From assembly GCA_035278025.1 (NCBI GenBank), contig DATEJK010000193.1, forward strand, positions 1-64,000: a stretch of DNA of 64,000 bases. The letters run 5' to 3'. The DNA is from JAICWP01 sp035278025. GTDB taxonomy: Bacteria > Acidobacteriota > Terriglobia > Terriglobales > Acidobacteriaceae. Both the position numbers and the translations under genes were made by a program. Position 1 is the stretch's first letter, and every line of letters starts with the position of its first letter. Positions 16,097 through 24,937 of this stretch are shown piece by piece. The notes under the pieces are model-generated. The model was not told the origin of the DNA. It was given only the letters and a program-made list of their open reading frames with translations, and ran no database searches.

Positions 16097-17314
16097 TTAG
16101 GATTTGGCTTGCCTGGTTTTCAGCACGTCAATGGCTTTGTGCAGCTGATCGTCCTCGTGCTGCTTCTCCAGCTTGCGTTCCTGGTCGGTGGCATTGCTGC
16201 TGTCGTCATCCGGCAAAACCACATCCTGGCTGGCGTCCGCCACCAGGACGTTAGGAGTAATCGCAGTATCCTGAATGGCTTTGCCGCTGGGCGTGTAGTA
16301 CTTGGCCACTGAGAGGATGAGCGCGGACCCGTCGGGAATTTCGATCAGCTTCTGTACCGAGCCCACACCGAAGGTCTTGTCGCCCACTACGTCGCCGCGG
16401 CCATTTTCCATGATGGCGCCGGCCACGATCTCCGCCGGACCCGCTGTGCCCCGGTTCACCATCACCACCAGGGGCAGATTGCTGACTGCCTTGGAGGGAT
16501 CGGCGTTAAAAGTCTGGCGGGGATATTTCTGACCCTGCAGGTAGGCGATGGTGCCATGGTTCAGGAACAGGTTAGCTACTGCCACGCCCTCCGCTTCGTC
16601 TCCATCGGCGCAGTCGCGCAGGTCCAGGATCACCTTTTTGGCGCCCTGCCGCTGCAGAGCTTTGATCTTGTTGGCTAGTTCCTGGGCTTTGCCCTTGTTG
16701 AGGATGTCGGCCTGCAGATAACCAATCTGGTCCTCGAGCAGTTTGTCGGTCACCGGCGGGTAAGCGACCACCTCGCGCGTGAGCGTCATCTTTTGCGGCT
16801 CAGCCCGCCGGGCGCGCACGATCGAGACCAGCACGTTGGAGCCTGGGGTGCCGGAAAGCTTGTCACGGATCTCAGCCAGCGACATGTCACGGGTGCTTTG
16901 GCCCTCGATGGACTCGATAATGTCAGAGCCTTCGATGCCGGCCTTATCCGCCGGCCCGCCGGGCACTACCGCGATCACCGCGGCATAACCGAAGCGCTTG
17001 GAGATGGCGGCGCCCACATCGGCTTTGCCTTCGTGCTTGTGCTCCTTGTATTCCTTGTACTGCTCGGGGTTGAGATAGCTGGAGTTGGCATCCAGCGATT
17101 CCAGGAGCCCATGGAGAGCGCCGTCAGTCACCTTGGGGATGTTCGGCTCCTCCACATACTCACTGCGGATGCGGGACAGAACTTCACTGTAAACGCTGAG
17201 TTGGCGATAAGCGCCATCATTGTCGGAGGCTCGAACCACCAAACCGCCGGCCACCATGAACAGCACTACGACAAGAGAAACGGAGAGAATTAGCGCTTTA
17301 AATCGGTTAGACAT
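16097..17314 (-). CDS. S41 (CtpA/Prc-type) protease homologue lacking catalytic Ser and Lys
   Basis: 405 residues: N-terminal membrane anchor (about 7-28), a helical segment, a PDZ domain (about 98-180) and an S41 domain (190-350). In active enzymes the second Ser of SASASE and the Lys of TFGKG, 25 residues apart, form the dyad. Here the equivalents are Gly292 (in TAGPAE) and Val317 (in TFGVG), at the same spacing. It is thus probably a non-catalytic homologue that binds substrates or partners through the PDZ domain. The C-terminal 40 residues are charged. It is monocistronic, with its own -10 box and terminator. Confidence 0.9.
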   Translation of the reverse strand: MSNRFKALILSVSLVVVLFMVAGGLVVRASDNDGAYRQLSVYSEVLSRIRSEYVEEPNIPKVTDGALHGLLESLDANSSYLNPEQYKEYKEHKHEGKADVGAAISKRFGYAAVIAVVPGGPADKAGIEGSDIIESIEGQSTRDMSLAEIRDKLSGTPGSNVLVSIVRARRAEPQKMTLTREVVAYPPVTDKLLEDQIGYLQADILNKGKAQELANKIKALQRQGAKKVILDLRDCADGDEAEGVAVANLFLNHGTIAYLQGQKYPRQTFNADPSKAVSNLPLVVMVNRGTAGPAEIVAGAIMENGRGDVVGDKTFGVGSVQKLIEIPDGSALILSVAKYYTPSGKAIQDTAITPNVLVADASQDVVLPDDDSSNATDQERKLEKQHEDDQLHKAIDVLKTRQAKS

Positions 17315-17361
17315 TGTTACTTCGATCTTGAGTAGACCGTCCTTTGGCGAGAGCTGACGCC

Positions 17362-17367
17362 ATTATA
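17362..17367 (-). promoter_or_regulatory. Consensus -10 box upstream of the S41 gene
   Basis: TATAAT on the minus strand, 48 bases before the ATG at 17314. No clear -35 box at the expected distance. Confidence 0.35.
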
Positions 17368-17557
17368 ACGCGTTTGATGCTGAAATTCGGCTGCCCGGTG
17401 CAACAAATGCCACCAAGGTAACCGGCTGCAGGACAGCACGTTAAGCCATTGGACTGTCCTGCTGAGACCAGGGTTGCACCTCTTTTGCGAGGGTTTTCGC
17501 CGTTCCCCAGACTGCGACTTTCAGAGCATCGCTTTCTGTAATTCGTTGCTTCTGCTG

Positions 17558-17944
17558 CTAAGACCCGACTATCGCGTCTACCTCGATTTCCACCAGCATA
17601 TCGGGGGAAACCAGGGCGGTGACGCCGACCATAGTGGCGGCCGGGCGCACGTCGCGGAAAAACTCACCATGCGCTTTGCCTACCTTTTCCCAGTCGGCGA
17701 TATTGACCAGAAACGTGCGGGTGCGGACCACATCCTTCAGGGTGGCCCCTGCCTGCTTCAGCGCAGACTCCACAATCTGGAAAATCTGTACCGCCTGGGC
17801 GTAAGGGTCTCCCTTGCCCACCACCGTGCCATCCTTTACGGCGGTGGTGCCGGCGACGTGAATGTAAGGACCCACTCGCACCGCGCGGGAGTAGCCGACG
17901 ACGGGCTCCCAAGGGGCACCGCTGGAGATGTTCTGACGTGCCAT
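17558..17944 (-). CDS. RidA-family (YjgF/YER057c) protein
   Basis: 128 residues from the ATG at 17944, which has GGAGG 9 bases upstream; the frame continues to 17974 but without a site. RidA proteins hydrolyse reactive enamine/imine intermediates from PLP enzymes. Seen: YSRAVRVGPYIHVAGTTA, the QAVQIFQIVESALKQAGATL helix, and the C-terminal RPAATMVGVTALV segment with the substrate-binding Arg. Some members of this size do not have deaminase activity, so the substrate is left open. Confidence 0.92.
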   Translation of the reverse strand: MARQNISSGAPWEPVVGYSRAVRVGPYIHVAGTTAVKDGTVVGKGDPYAQAVQIFQIVESALKQAGATLKDVVRTRTFLVNIADWEKVGKAHGEFFRDVRPAATMVGVTALVSPDMLVEIEVDAIVGS

Positions 17945-18242
17945 TACAAGGTTCCTCCGCTTCCAGTGTGTCACATTTCTTTCAATGCCTCGCTTAGCAG
18001 CAATTGAGCGCGAGTGCCAATCGTTCTAAGTGCTTGCTGAATGGCGACAAATCCACAACTACAACCAAAAGCCACCGTGAGCTTTCCAATAAGAGGCGCG
18101 GAAAGACGCGCTGGGCGCGAGAAAGCTGGGAGCACGAACGACTTCCAACAAAAGTCACTTGCGTTCCCACGCGGCTTGCGTTAAGTAAACGCCAAATCGC
18201 GCGCTTTTTCGCGGCTGGCGCGGGAGAAGGCGAGGAGACCAA
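17945..18242. other. Spacer between divergent genes, no gene seen
   Basis: About 300 bases carrying the start regions of ridA (minus) and the next gene (plus). An 80-codon plus-strand frame (18004-18246) is Arg/Lys-rich with no ribosome-binding site and was not accepted. No clear operator was found. Confidence 0.4.
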
Positions 18243-18794
18243 GTGATCCCTGATTCGCATCCTTTACGGAGCCTATTTGTGGAGTTGGTGGATCGGCACT
18301 ACAGCGACGAAGTGGGCATGCGCGACCCGGAAGTAAGCAGCTATGTGGCCAACATCCTGGCCGAATTCTGCGAAGTGGACCAACTCTTTAAACTGCGCAA
18401 CGCCGCCGGCAGGCCCCTGGATGACGTGGGCGAGATGCTGCTGGAATCGGACCCCATTTTCGGCCCTGCGCCTTCCTTTGACCGGGAACGGCAGGTGCGC
18501 AAGCACATTGGAGACTATACCCTGTTCTTCACCGGCATGTTCCCGGAAAGCATCAATCACTTCCGCATGCGGCGGCAGCGACTGGAAAATTTCGTGGATT
18601 TCATGAAAGCAGGCAAGGAGAGCTACTACATCGTTTCCAAGTTCGAGTTTTTCGAGTACGCCAAGGTTGCGCCTATGTTCGCCCGCCTCTCCGAGCACTT
18701 CGAACAGTGCGTCTACGGACTCAACTTGGTCAAGAACGAACTGGCGGAGATGCAGCACCCCATTGCAGCACGGGCGAAGGAAATTCTGATGTAG
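18243..18794 (+). CDS. Conserved-type hypothetical protein
   Basis: 183 residues, GTG start at 18243 with GGCGAGGAG upstream. Mostly alpha-helical and charged; no signal peptide or membrane segment. Distinct stretches are FTGMFPESINHFRMRRQRLENFVDFM and FEYAKVAPMFARLSEHFEQC. I do not recognise the family. rsmD follows convergently. Confidence 0.7.
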   Translation: MIPDSHPLRSLFVELVDRHYSDEVGMRDPEVSSYVANILAEFCEVDQLFKLRNAAGRPLDDVGEMLLESDPIFGPAPSFDRERQVRKHIGDYTLFFTGMFPESINHFRMRRQRLENFVDFMKAGKESYYIVSKFEFFEYAKVAPMFARLSEHFEQCVYGLNLVKNELAEMQHPIAARAKEILM

Positions 18795-18895
18795 CAATTT
18801 GCAGTTTGCTGATCAGCACCCAGCAGCCCCTTTCGGCTGGTTCGCCATTTCGCGGAACGGCGACAGTCGGCTGCCTCCTGACTAACGACTCTGGA

Positions 18896-19465
18896 TTACG
18901 ATTTTCTATAAAAGCTCAGACCCGCGTCACCCTGCTCAAGCTTGCGATAGCGCTGGAGCGCTCCGACCTTTGCCGGAGGGTCGAATTTGCGGTCGTGCTC
19001 GGCAACAACAATGCTGGCAGACTGCAGCAAGCGCGATTGCGACAGGAATCCCAGGCTCTCTTCATAAGCCGCATGCTGCCGATAGGGCGGGTCGAGAAAG
19101 CAAAAATCGCAGGTTACAGCGTGAGCGTCCATAAGCCGCAAGCCCGCCAGCACGTTACGCTCGACCACCTCAAAACTGTCGTTCTCTACGCTGAGGGAGC
19201 GCAGGTTTTGCCGAACCAGCTCAGCGGCCCGGGCGTTTTCTTCGACGAAATAGACCATTCGGGCACCGCGGCTCAGCGCCTCGATCCCGACCGCGCCGGT
19301 CCCCGCATAAAGATCGAGCCAGACAGTTTCCGCCAGGCGGGTTGGCTCGCCTCCCATCAGGACATTAAACAGGGTCTCACGCATGCGGTCGGAGGTGGGC
19401 CGGATATCCAGGCCGCGCAGCGAGCGCAGGGGACGGCTGCGGTATGTGCCGGCGATTACTCTCAT
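18896..19465 (-). CDS. rsmD: 16S rRNA (guanine966-N2)-methyltransferase
   Basis: 189 residues. RsmD methylates N2 of G966 in 16S rRNA of the assembled small subunit. Motifs: start MRVIAGTYRSRPL, RPTSDRMRETLFNVL, AdoMet-binding LDLYAGTGAVGIEALSRGA (about 50-70) and the catalytic DPPY (FLDPPYRQ). Length is normal. The common neighbour coaD is not here. Confidence 0.95.
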   Translation of the reverse strand: MRVIAGTYRSRPLRSLRGLDIRPTSDRMRETLFNVLMGGEPTRLAETVWLDLYAGTGAVGIEALSRGARMVYFVEENARAAELVRQNLRSLSVENDSFEVVERNVLAGLRLMDAHAVTCDFCFLDPPYRQHAAYEESLGFLSQSRLLQSASIVVAEHDRKFDPPAKVGALQRYRKLEQGDAGLSFYRKS

Positions 19466-19554
19466 TGGCGCAAGGAAATCTAGGCGGCTCAGGCTGCTCA
19501 GTCTAAACTATAGGAATTAGGGCGCGGTCTTCCCAGCACCCCATTTTCCTAGGC

Positions 19555-20685
19555 ATGAGAAACTGGTCACTTCCTGCAGGTCGGATGTTTGGCGCCGATA
19601 TCCGTATTCACGTCACCTTCGTCCTGGTGTTGCTGTTTGTGTGGTTCACGGAGGCGCCGCCGCAAGGGCCGATCGGCGCTGGCCGAGGCTTGGCGCTGGT
19701 GGGCATCATCTTCGCCTCCGTGCTCGTCCACGAACTGGTGCAGGCGGCAGTGGGACGCCGGCTGGACCTGCCGGCTGGCGCCATCATTCTTCTGCCTATC
19801 GGTGGCGTCACTCTACTGGATGAAAGCCAGCGCATGGCTGACGAAACCGGCGCCGATGCGGTTCCATTATGGAAACGCGATTTACGGGTGGCCGCGGCCG
19901 GGCTGCTTGCTAACCTTGCCATTGCAGGCATTGGGGCCGGGGTCCTGCTCGCGCTCTCTCCCGGCATCGGGTTATGGCAACAACCTCTGGTACACTCCGC
20001 CCACCTGCAGCGCAGCCTGGTCTGGTGCAACCTGTTCCTGGTGGCCTTCAACCTATTGCCTGCCTACCCGCTGGACGGCGGCCGGGTGTTGCGCGCCCTG
20101 TTTGCCAGACGGATAGAAATGCTCCAGGCAACCCGGCAGGCCGTCAGCCTGGGGCAGGGTATCGCCATCCTCATGATGTTTGCCGGCATGGTCTGGAACC
20201 CGTGGCTGATGGTGGTGGGAGTCTGCCTCTTCATCGGGGCGCAGTTGGAAGAGCGCTCGGTGGTGTTCCACTCCGTCCTGGAGCAGGTGCGACTAGAGGA
20301 AGTCATGCTCACCGATTTCGCCACGCTCTCGCCCGGTGACACCCTGGAAGACGCGTTGCACAAGGCGGTGCACTGCCTGCAGGATGACTTCCCGGTGATC
20401 CGCGGCAGCGATATGGTAGGAGTCATCTCCAAGCAGAAGATCCTGCAGGCCTTGCGTGCCAGCGGCAACTCCTATGTGCAGTCGGTCATGAACCAGGTGT
20501 ATGACGTGGGCCAGAAAGGTGAGTCGCTGGCCACCGCTTTCCACAAGATTACGCAACGTGGGTTGAGCTTGATTCCCGTGGTCGAGGAGCAGCGCCTGGT
20601 CGGCATTATTACCCTGCAGAACCTGACCCACAGTATGGCCATGCTGGCGGAGAGCCGTCGTCTGCGGCGCACCGACTCACTTTGA
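19555..20685 (+). CDS. M50 site-2-protease homologue with CBS domains, altered zinc motif
   Basis: 376 residues. About six membrane segments in the first 225 residues, then a pair of CBS domains (about 235-365). The second M50 motif is intact: NLLPAYPLDGGR with Asn166 and Asp174. The first motif, normally HExxH, reads H59-E60-L-V-Q63: the second zinc-binding His is Gln. Active site-2 proteases need both His, so it may be inactive or coordinate zinc differently. CBS domains bind adenine nucleotides and could regulate it. The gene stands alone between rsmD and acpS. Confidence 0.88.
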   Translation: MRNWSLPAGRMFGADIRIHVTFVLVLLFVWFTEAPPQGPIGAGRGLALVGIIFASVLVHELVQAAVGRRLDLPAGAIILLPIGGVTLLDESQRMADETGADAVPLWKRDLRVAAAGLLANLAIAGIGAGVLLALSPGIGLWQQPLVHSAHLQRSLVWCNLFLVAFNLLPAYPLDGGRVLRALFARRIEMLQATRQAVSLGQGIAILMMFAGMVWNPWLMVVGVCLFIGAQLEERSVVFHSVLEQVRLEEVMLTDFATLSPGDTLEDALHKAVHCLQDDFPVIRGSDMVGVISKQKILQALRASGNSYVQSVMNQVYDVGQKGESLATAFHKITQRGLSLIPVVEEQRLVGIITLQNLTHSMAMLAESRRLRRTDSL

Positions 20686-20785
20686 GCAAATTCACTGCCG
20701 GAGATGTAAATCGAACTCCTCAAAACTGTGTTACCGTAGAAAATTCCGGCGTAAGTGGTGGGACCAAGATATAGTGCGCTGCTAC

Positions 20786-21163
20786 ATGATTGTCGGAACT
20801 GGAATTGATGTTGTGGAAGTGCCCCGAGTGGCGGCAGCCATTGAGCGTTTCGGGCAGCGCTTTTTGGAGCGCATCTACACGCCGGGCGAAATCCGCTACT
20901 GCGAAGCCAAGGCCAACCGTATGGAACGCTATGCCGCCCGTTTTGCCGCCAAAGAAGCGGCCATGAAAGCTCTGGGCACGGGCTGGAATCACGGGGTGAG
21001 GTGGCGCGACATCGAAGTGCACCGCCAGCCCGGCGGTCGGCCCAGCCTGTTATTTAGCGGCAAGGCGGCCGAGTTTGCCGCGAGACTGGGGGCGACTCAT
21101 ACCGCACTCTCGCTCACTCACACTGCCTCGGAGGCCATTGCTCAGGTGATTCTCGAAAGCTGA
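20786..21163 (+). CDS. acpS: Holo-[acyl-carrier-protein] synthase
   Basis: 125 residues from the ATG at 20786 (MIVGTGIDVVEVPR); a GTG 12 bases earlier is in frame but adds nothing conserved. AcpS moves phosphopantetheine from CoA to apo-ACP and is a Mg-dependent trimer. Seen: the Asp of GIDVVEV and the Glu of RFAAKEAAMKAL that bind the metal, and LSLTHTASEAIAQVI at the end. It lies 27 bases before the next gene. Confidence 0.95.
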   Translation: MIVGTGIDVVEVPRVAAAIERFGQRFLERIYTPGEIRYCEAKANRMERYAARFAAKEAAMKALGTGWNHGVRWRDIEVHRQPGGRPSLLFSGKAAEFAARLGATHTALSLTHTASEAIAQVILES

Positions 21164-21190
21164 AGAGGAAGCGGAAAAAAACTGGATTCA

Positions 21191-23617
21191 ATGAGCGAGA
21201 CCGCAGTTCTCCCCAAGCCAACGCAGTCTAAGCCGGTAACCGCCACCGCGCCACTGGCTGGTGTGGCCCTGGCCAGTTTTGCTGCCCTTTTGCTGGAACT
21301 GGCCCTCACCCGGCTGTTCTCGGTGGTGCTCTTCTACCACTTCGCATTTCTGGCCATCTCTATTGCGTTGCTTGGCTTGGGCGCGGGAGGAGTGTTTGCC
21401 TATCTGCGCCAGAACTGGCTGGCTGTCCACAACGTCCGCAAAATAGGAGGCCTGCTCTGCCTTCTGAATGCGGTGGCGATTGTGGTCGCCCTGGAAGTGG
21501 TGTTGCATACCCGCGTGGCCCTGCAGTTGAGCAGCTACAACTTCAAGCGGTTGACCGCGATTTATCTCTTCTCCGCCGTGCCTTTTTTCTGCACCGGGCT
21601 GCTGTTCTCCGTGGCATTCGCGAGAGAAAGCCGGCGCATCCCGCAACTGTATGGCGCCGACCTGGTGGGCGGCTCGCTCGCTTGCCTGGCTGTGGTTCCG
21701 CTGCTCAATTGGATTGGCGGCCCCAATACCGTAATCTTTGCCGGGGTGGTTATGGCGGTGGCGGCCATCGCCTGGTCCCCTTCCCCCCGCGGCCGGCGCG
21801 CCGGGCTGATCCTGGCGCTGCTCCTCGCCGCCCTGATCGGCGCCAATCACTCCGGCCGGTTGATAGACGTCATCTACGCCAAAGGGGTCCGCATCTCCGA
21901 CTACTTCACCGTCGAGTATGTGCGCTGGAACGCCATCTCGCGCATTGAGGTAGACCGCAAGAAGGACGGCTCCAAGTGGGTGGTCATTGATGCCGACGCC
22001 AACAGTGCCATCATGAATTTTGATCCCAGGGTGTGGGAGCAGACACCATTGCATAAGGCCATGATGTCTACCGCGCCTTCGGTCACCAACGTCCTGCGCC
22101 CGCATGGCAGCTATGCCATTATCGGTCCCGGTGGCGGACCCGATGTGATGCGAGCTCTGGCCAACGGCAGCACCAACATCACCGGAATCGAAATCAATCC
22201 CATCATCATCAACGACGTGATGCGGGGCCGGTATGCAGACTACTCGCATCACCTCTATGACCTGCCCCAGGTTCACATCCACATTGCCGACGGCCGTTCC
22301 TGGGTCCGTAACTCGCGCCAGCGTTATGACGTGATCCAAATGACCCTGGTGGATACCTGGGCCTCCACCGCCGCTGGCGCTTTTGCCCTCAGCGAAAACA
22401 ATTTGTATACGGTGGAAGCGTTCAAGGAATATTTTGAGCACCTTAAGCCAGAGGGCATGATCGCCATCACCCGTTGGGAGTTCAAACAACCGCGGGAAGC
22501 GTTGCGCGTGGTGGCCGTGGCCATGCAGGCCCTGCACGAAATGGGAGTCGCCAATCCGGCCCGCAATTTTATCGTTGTCTCCGAAGGACCACTGAATGTG
22601 GATGGCCGCCCGGTGGTGGTGCTGGCCAAAAAGACGCCTTTTACCGCGGAAGAAGAAGCGGAAGTGCGCGCCCACCTGGCTGAGACCAGGCTGGCGGCGC
22701 AGTACATGCCCTCGCAGCCGCAGGACAACGCCTTCGGCCAGCTAATCGCCAGCAACGATCCCTATGACTTTGCCCGCCATTATCAGTTCAATGTGGCGCC
22801 CGATACGGACAACGCGCCGTTCTTCTTTTTCACCCTGAAGACCAGGCAAATTCTCAACAAGCACTTGCTGGCCCGGGGAATTGATTGGAAGGTGAACCTG
22901 GGAGTGGTGGTGCTGGCCATGGTGCTGCTCATATCCATTGCCGCCGTACTGTTCTTCCTGGTGCTGCCGTTGGCGCTGCATGGCGGAGGTGGAGGGCAAA
23001 CCCTGCAGCTGCTCTATTTCATCGCTGTGGGCCTGGGCTATATCCTGGTGGAGATCACGTTCATTCAGCGCTTCGTATTGTTTCTGGGCAATCCCACGTA
23101 TGCCCTAACAGTGGTCATCTTTCTGCTCATGCTGGCCAGCGGAGCAGGAAGCATGGTCTCGCGCAAATGGTTGTCGCAGCCCAGCCGGGTGTGGATTCCG
23201 CTGGTGGCGGTCGTAGCCGCGCTGCTGGTTTACGTCGGTGTGCTGCAGCGGCTGCTGGGTGCGCTGGTCGGCCTGCCGTTCTTGTTGAAGCTGCTGGTTA
23301 GCGCTATTGTGCTGGTTCCCTTGGGATTTGCCATGGGAATGCCGTTCCCCACGGGGTTGCGCTGGTTGGCGGGAGACAAAGTTGAGGCCGAGGATGCCAC
23401 CGTCGGACCAGCGGATGACGCCCCTTCTCAGCGCAACGCGATCGAGTGGGCTTGGGCCATGAACGCGGCTTCCAGCGTTCTGGGATCGGTGCTGGCCATC
23501 GTGATTGCCATTCACGTCGGTCTGAACCTGACCCTCACCTGCGGGGCTCTCGCCTATCTGCTGGCTCTGCTGTTGACCGTCGCCTTCCGGCGGCTCCCGA
23601 GAGCGCGCGGAGTTTGA
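21191..23617 (+). CDS. Polytopic membrane protein with spermidine-synthase-like domain
   Basis: 808 residues in three parts. An N-terminal membrane block (about 20-225) has roughly six to seven helices. A soluble Rossmann methyltransferase-fold domain of spermidine-synthase type follows (about 235-560: IIGPGGGPDVMRAL, GIEINPIIIND, VHIHIADGRSWV). A second membrane block (about 575-800) has seven or so helices. Known spermidine synthases are soluble; in this membrane group the usual DxxxG/DAR substrate residues are only partly kept and the natural reaction is not known. It may be a membrane transferase rather than a polyamine enzyme. Confidence 0.8.
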   Translation: MSETAVLPKPTQSKPVTATAPLAGVALASFAALLLELALTRLFSVVLFYHFAFLAISIALLGLGAGGVFAYLRQNWLAVHNVRKIGGLLCLLNAVAIVVALEVVLHTRVALQLSSYNFKRLTAIYLFSAVPFFCTGLLFSVAFARESRRIPQLYGADLVGGSLACLAVVPLLNWIGGPNTVIFAGVVMAVAAIAWSPSPRGRRAGLILALLLAALIGANHSGRLIDVIYAKGVRISDYFTVEYVRWNAISRIEVDRKKDGSKWVVIDADANSAIMNFDPRVWEQTPLHKAMMSTAPSVTNVLRPHGSYAIIGPGGGPDVMRALANGSTNITGIEINPIIINDVMRGRYADYSHHLYDLPQVHIHIADGRSWVRNSRQRYDVIQMTLVDTWASTAAGAFALSENNLYTVEAFKEYFEHLKPEGMIAITRWEFKQPREALRVVAVAMQALHEMGVANPARNFIVVSEGPLNVDGRPVVVLAKKTPFTAEEEAEVRAHLAETRLAAQYMPSQPQDNAFGQLIASNDPYDFARHYQFNVAPDTDNAPFFFFTLKTRQILNKHLLARGIDWKVNLGVVVLAMVLLISIAAVLFFLVLPLALHGGGGGQTLQLLYFIAVGLGYILVEITFIQRFVLFLGNPTYALTVVIFLLMLASGAGSMVSRKWLSQPSRVWIPLVAVVAALLVYVGVLQRLLGALVGLPFLLKLLVSAIVLVPLGFAMGMPFPTGLRWLAGDKVEAEDATVGPADDAPSQRNAIEWAWAMNAASSVLGSVLAIVIAIHVGLNLTLTCGALAYLLALLLTVAFRRLPRARGV

Positions 23618-23648
23618 ATCCGGACGTCTGCTATCATCGCCTGTAAAT

Positions 23649-23669
23649 TTAAGTTGTGGGACAACTTAA
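23649..23669. promoter_or_regulatory. Perfect inverted repeat upstream of the mlaD-type gene
   Basis: TTAAGTTGT (23649-23657) and ACAACTTAA (23661-23669) around GGG. No T-tract. It could be an operator or part of a weak terminator of the preceding gene. Confidence 0.4.
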
Positions 23670-23783
23670 GGACTCGGGTTCGGGGATCGCTGGTGGGAGT
23701 GTGCAAACTACGGGGCCACTACATAGATAATTCCGGAGCGGCTTGCAAAGCATCAGAATAGCTACTAGTTTTCCGAGGAGAAG

Positions 23784-24857
23784 GTGGCTAGCCAGAAACA
23801 ACTGAGGTGGGCGGAACTGCGCGTGGGGCTGACGGTGATTTTCGCCAGCATCGCTTTGATTGTTCTGATCTTTCTCATGACCGGCTCCACCGGCTTATTC
23901 ACTCACAAAATCGCGCTGTATGCCTACTTTGATAATGCCTCCGGCCTGCGCGTAGGCGCGCCCGTGCGCCTGCAAGGGGTGGACATCGGGAATGTGGATT
24001 CCATCCGCGTGGTGCCCAACCACGGCTTAACGCCCGTAAAAGTTGTGATGCGGGTGAGCACAAAGTATGAGAATGGGATACGGACCGACTCCACAGCCGA
24101 ACTGAGCACCCAAGGGGTGCTGGGCGAAACCTTTGTAGATCTTGATAGCCGCGGCGCGCATGGCCCCCCGGCGACCAATGGCACGGTGCTCCGCATTCAC
24201 GAACAACCTGATTTGACCGACGTGGTGCGGGCCAGCCAGAGCACGCTGCAGAACGTGCAGGCCTTGCTGCAGCGCGTGGACAACATCGTTTCCTTTATCC
24301 AGAGCGGGCAGGGGTCCATCGGCAAGCTCATTTACGACGAAGCTTTGTACAACCGCCTCAACACCACTTTGACGGAACTTCAGAACGTAGCTTCCGCCGT
24401 CAGCCAGGGCCAGGGTAGCCTGGGCAAGCTGATCGTCAGCGACGACCTGTATAACCGCGCCAACACCACAGTGGACAAGCTCAACGCCATCCTCGACCAG
24501 GTCAATTCCGGGCAAGGCACCGCGGGAAAATTCATCAAGGACCCATCGTTCTACAACAACGCTAATGCCACCGTGGCCAAGGCCAACGAGTTGATGGACA
24601 ACATCAATGCGGGCAAGGGAACGCTCGGTTTGGTGGCCCGGGACCAGGCTTTTGCCCAGAAGGTCAACGACACGATCAGTAAGCTCAATGCCCTGACCAT
24701 AAAGTTGAATTCAGGCCAGGGCTCGGCGGGAAAATTCATCCAGGACCCGGCCGTCTACAACAACACCAATCAACTGCTGACCGAAACGCGAAACCTGATT
24801 ACAGCTATTCGCAAGAACCCAAAGAAGTACCTCACCATCCGTCTCAAAATCTTCTAA
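23784..24857 (+). CDS. MlaD/MCE-domain protein with 34-residue tandem repeats
   Basis: 357 residues, GTG start at 23784 with GAGGAG upstream. One N-terminal membrane anchor (about 15-33), then an MCE/MlaD domain (about 40-140: ASGLRVGAPVRLQGVDIGNV). MCE proteins bind lipid in the periplasm and feed ABC transporters that move phospholipid. The rest holds five repeats with GQGSxGKxI starting at residues 175, 209, 243, 277 and 311, an exact 34-residue period. These probably form a helical rod. The transporter partners (mlaE/mlaF) are not adjacent. Confidence 0.88.
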   Translation: MASQKQLRWAELRVGLTVIFASIALIVLIFLMTGSTGLFTHKIALYAYFDNASGLRVGAPVRLQGVDIGNVDSIRVVPNHGLTPVKVVMRVSTKYENGIRTDSTAELSTQGVLGETFVDLDSRGAHGPPATNGTVLRIHEQPDLTDVVRASQSTLQNVQALLQRVDNIVSFIQSGQGSIGKLIYDEALYNRLNTTLTELQNVASAVSQGQGSLGKLIVSDDLYNRANTTVDKLNAILDQVNSGQGTAGKFIKDPSFYNNANATVAKANELMDNINAGKGTLGLVARDQAFAQKVNDTISKLNALTIKLNSGQGSAGKFIQDPAVYNNTNQLLTETRNLITAIRKNPKKYLTIRLKIF

Positions 24858-24937
24858 GAAACGTCGCGGGCGGACGGATTTGACTCTGAAAAACGGATCA
24901 TGCTTCGGCGTTCCGTGGCGCCCCGTGGCTTGGTTCT

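Noticed and set aside
18004..18246. 80-codon plus-strand frame in the ridA spacer
   Set aside because: No ribosome-binding site and Arg/Lys-rich random-looking content; it overlaps the promoter region of two genes.
21188..22675. 495-codon open frame on the minus strand
   Set aside because: Antisense to the spermidine-synthase-like gene; His/Gln-rich mirrored composition with no recognisable domain.
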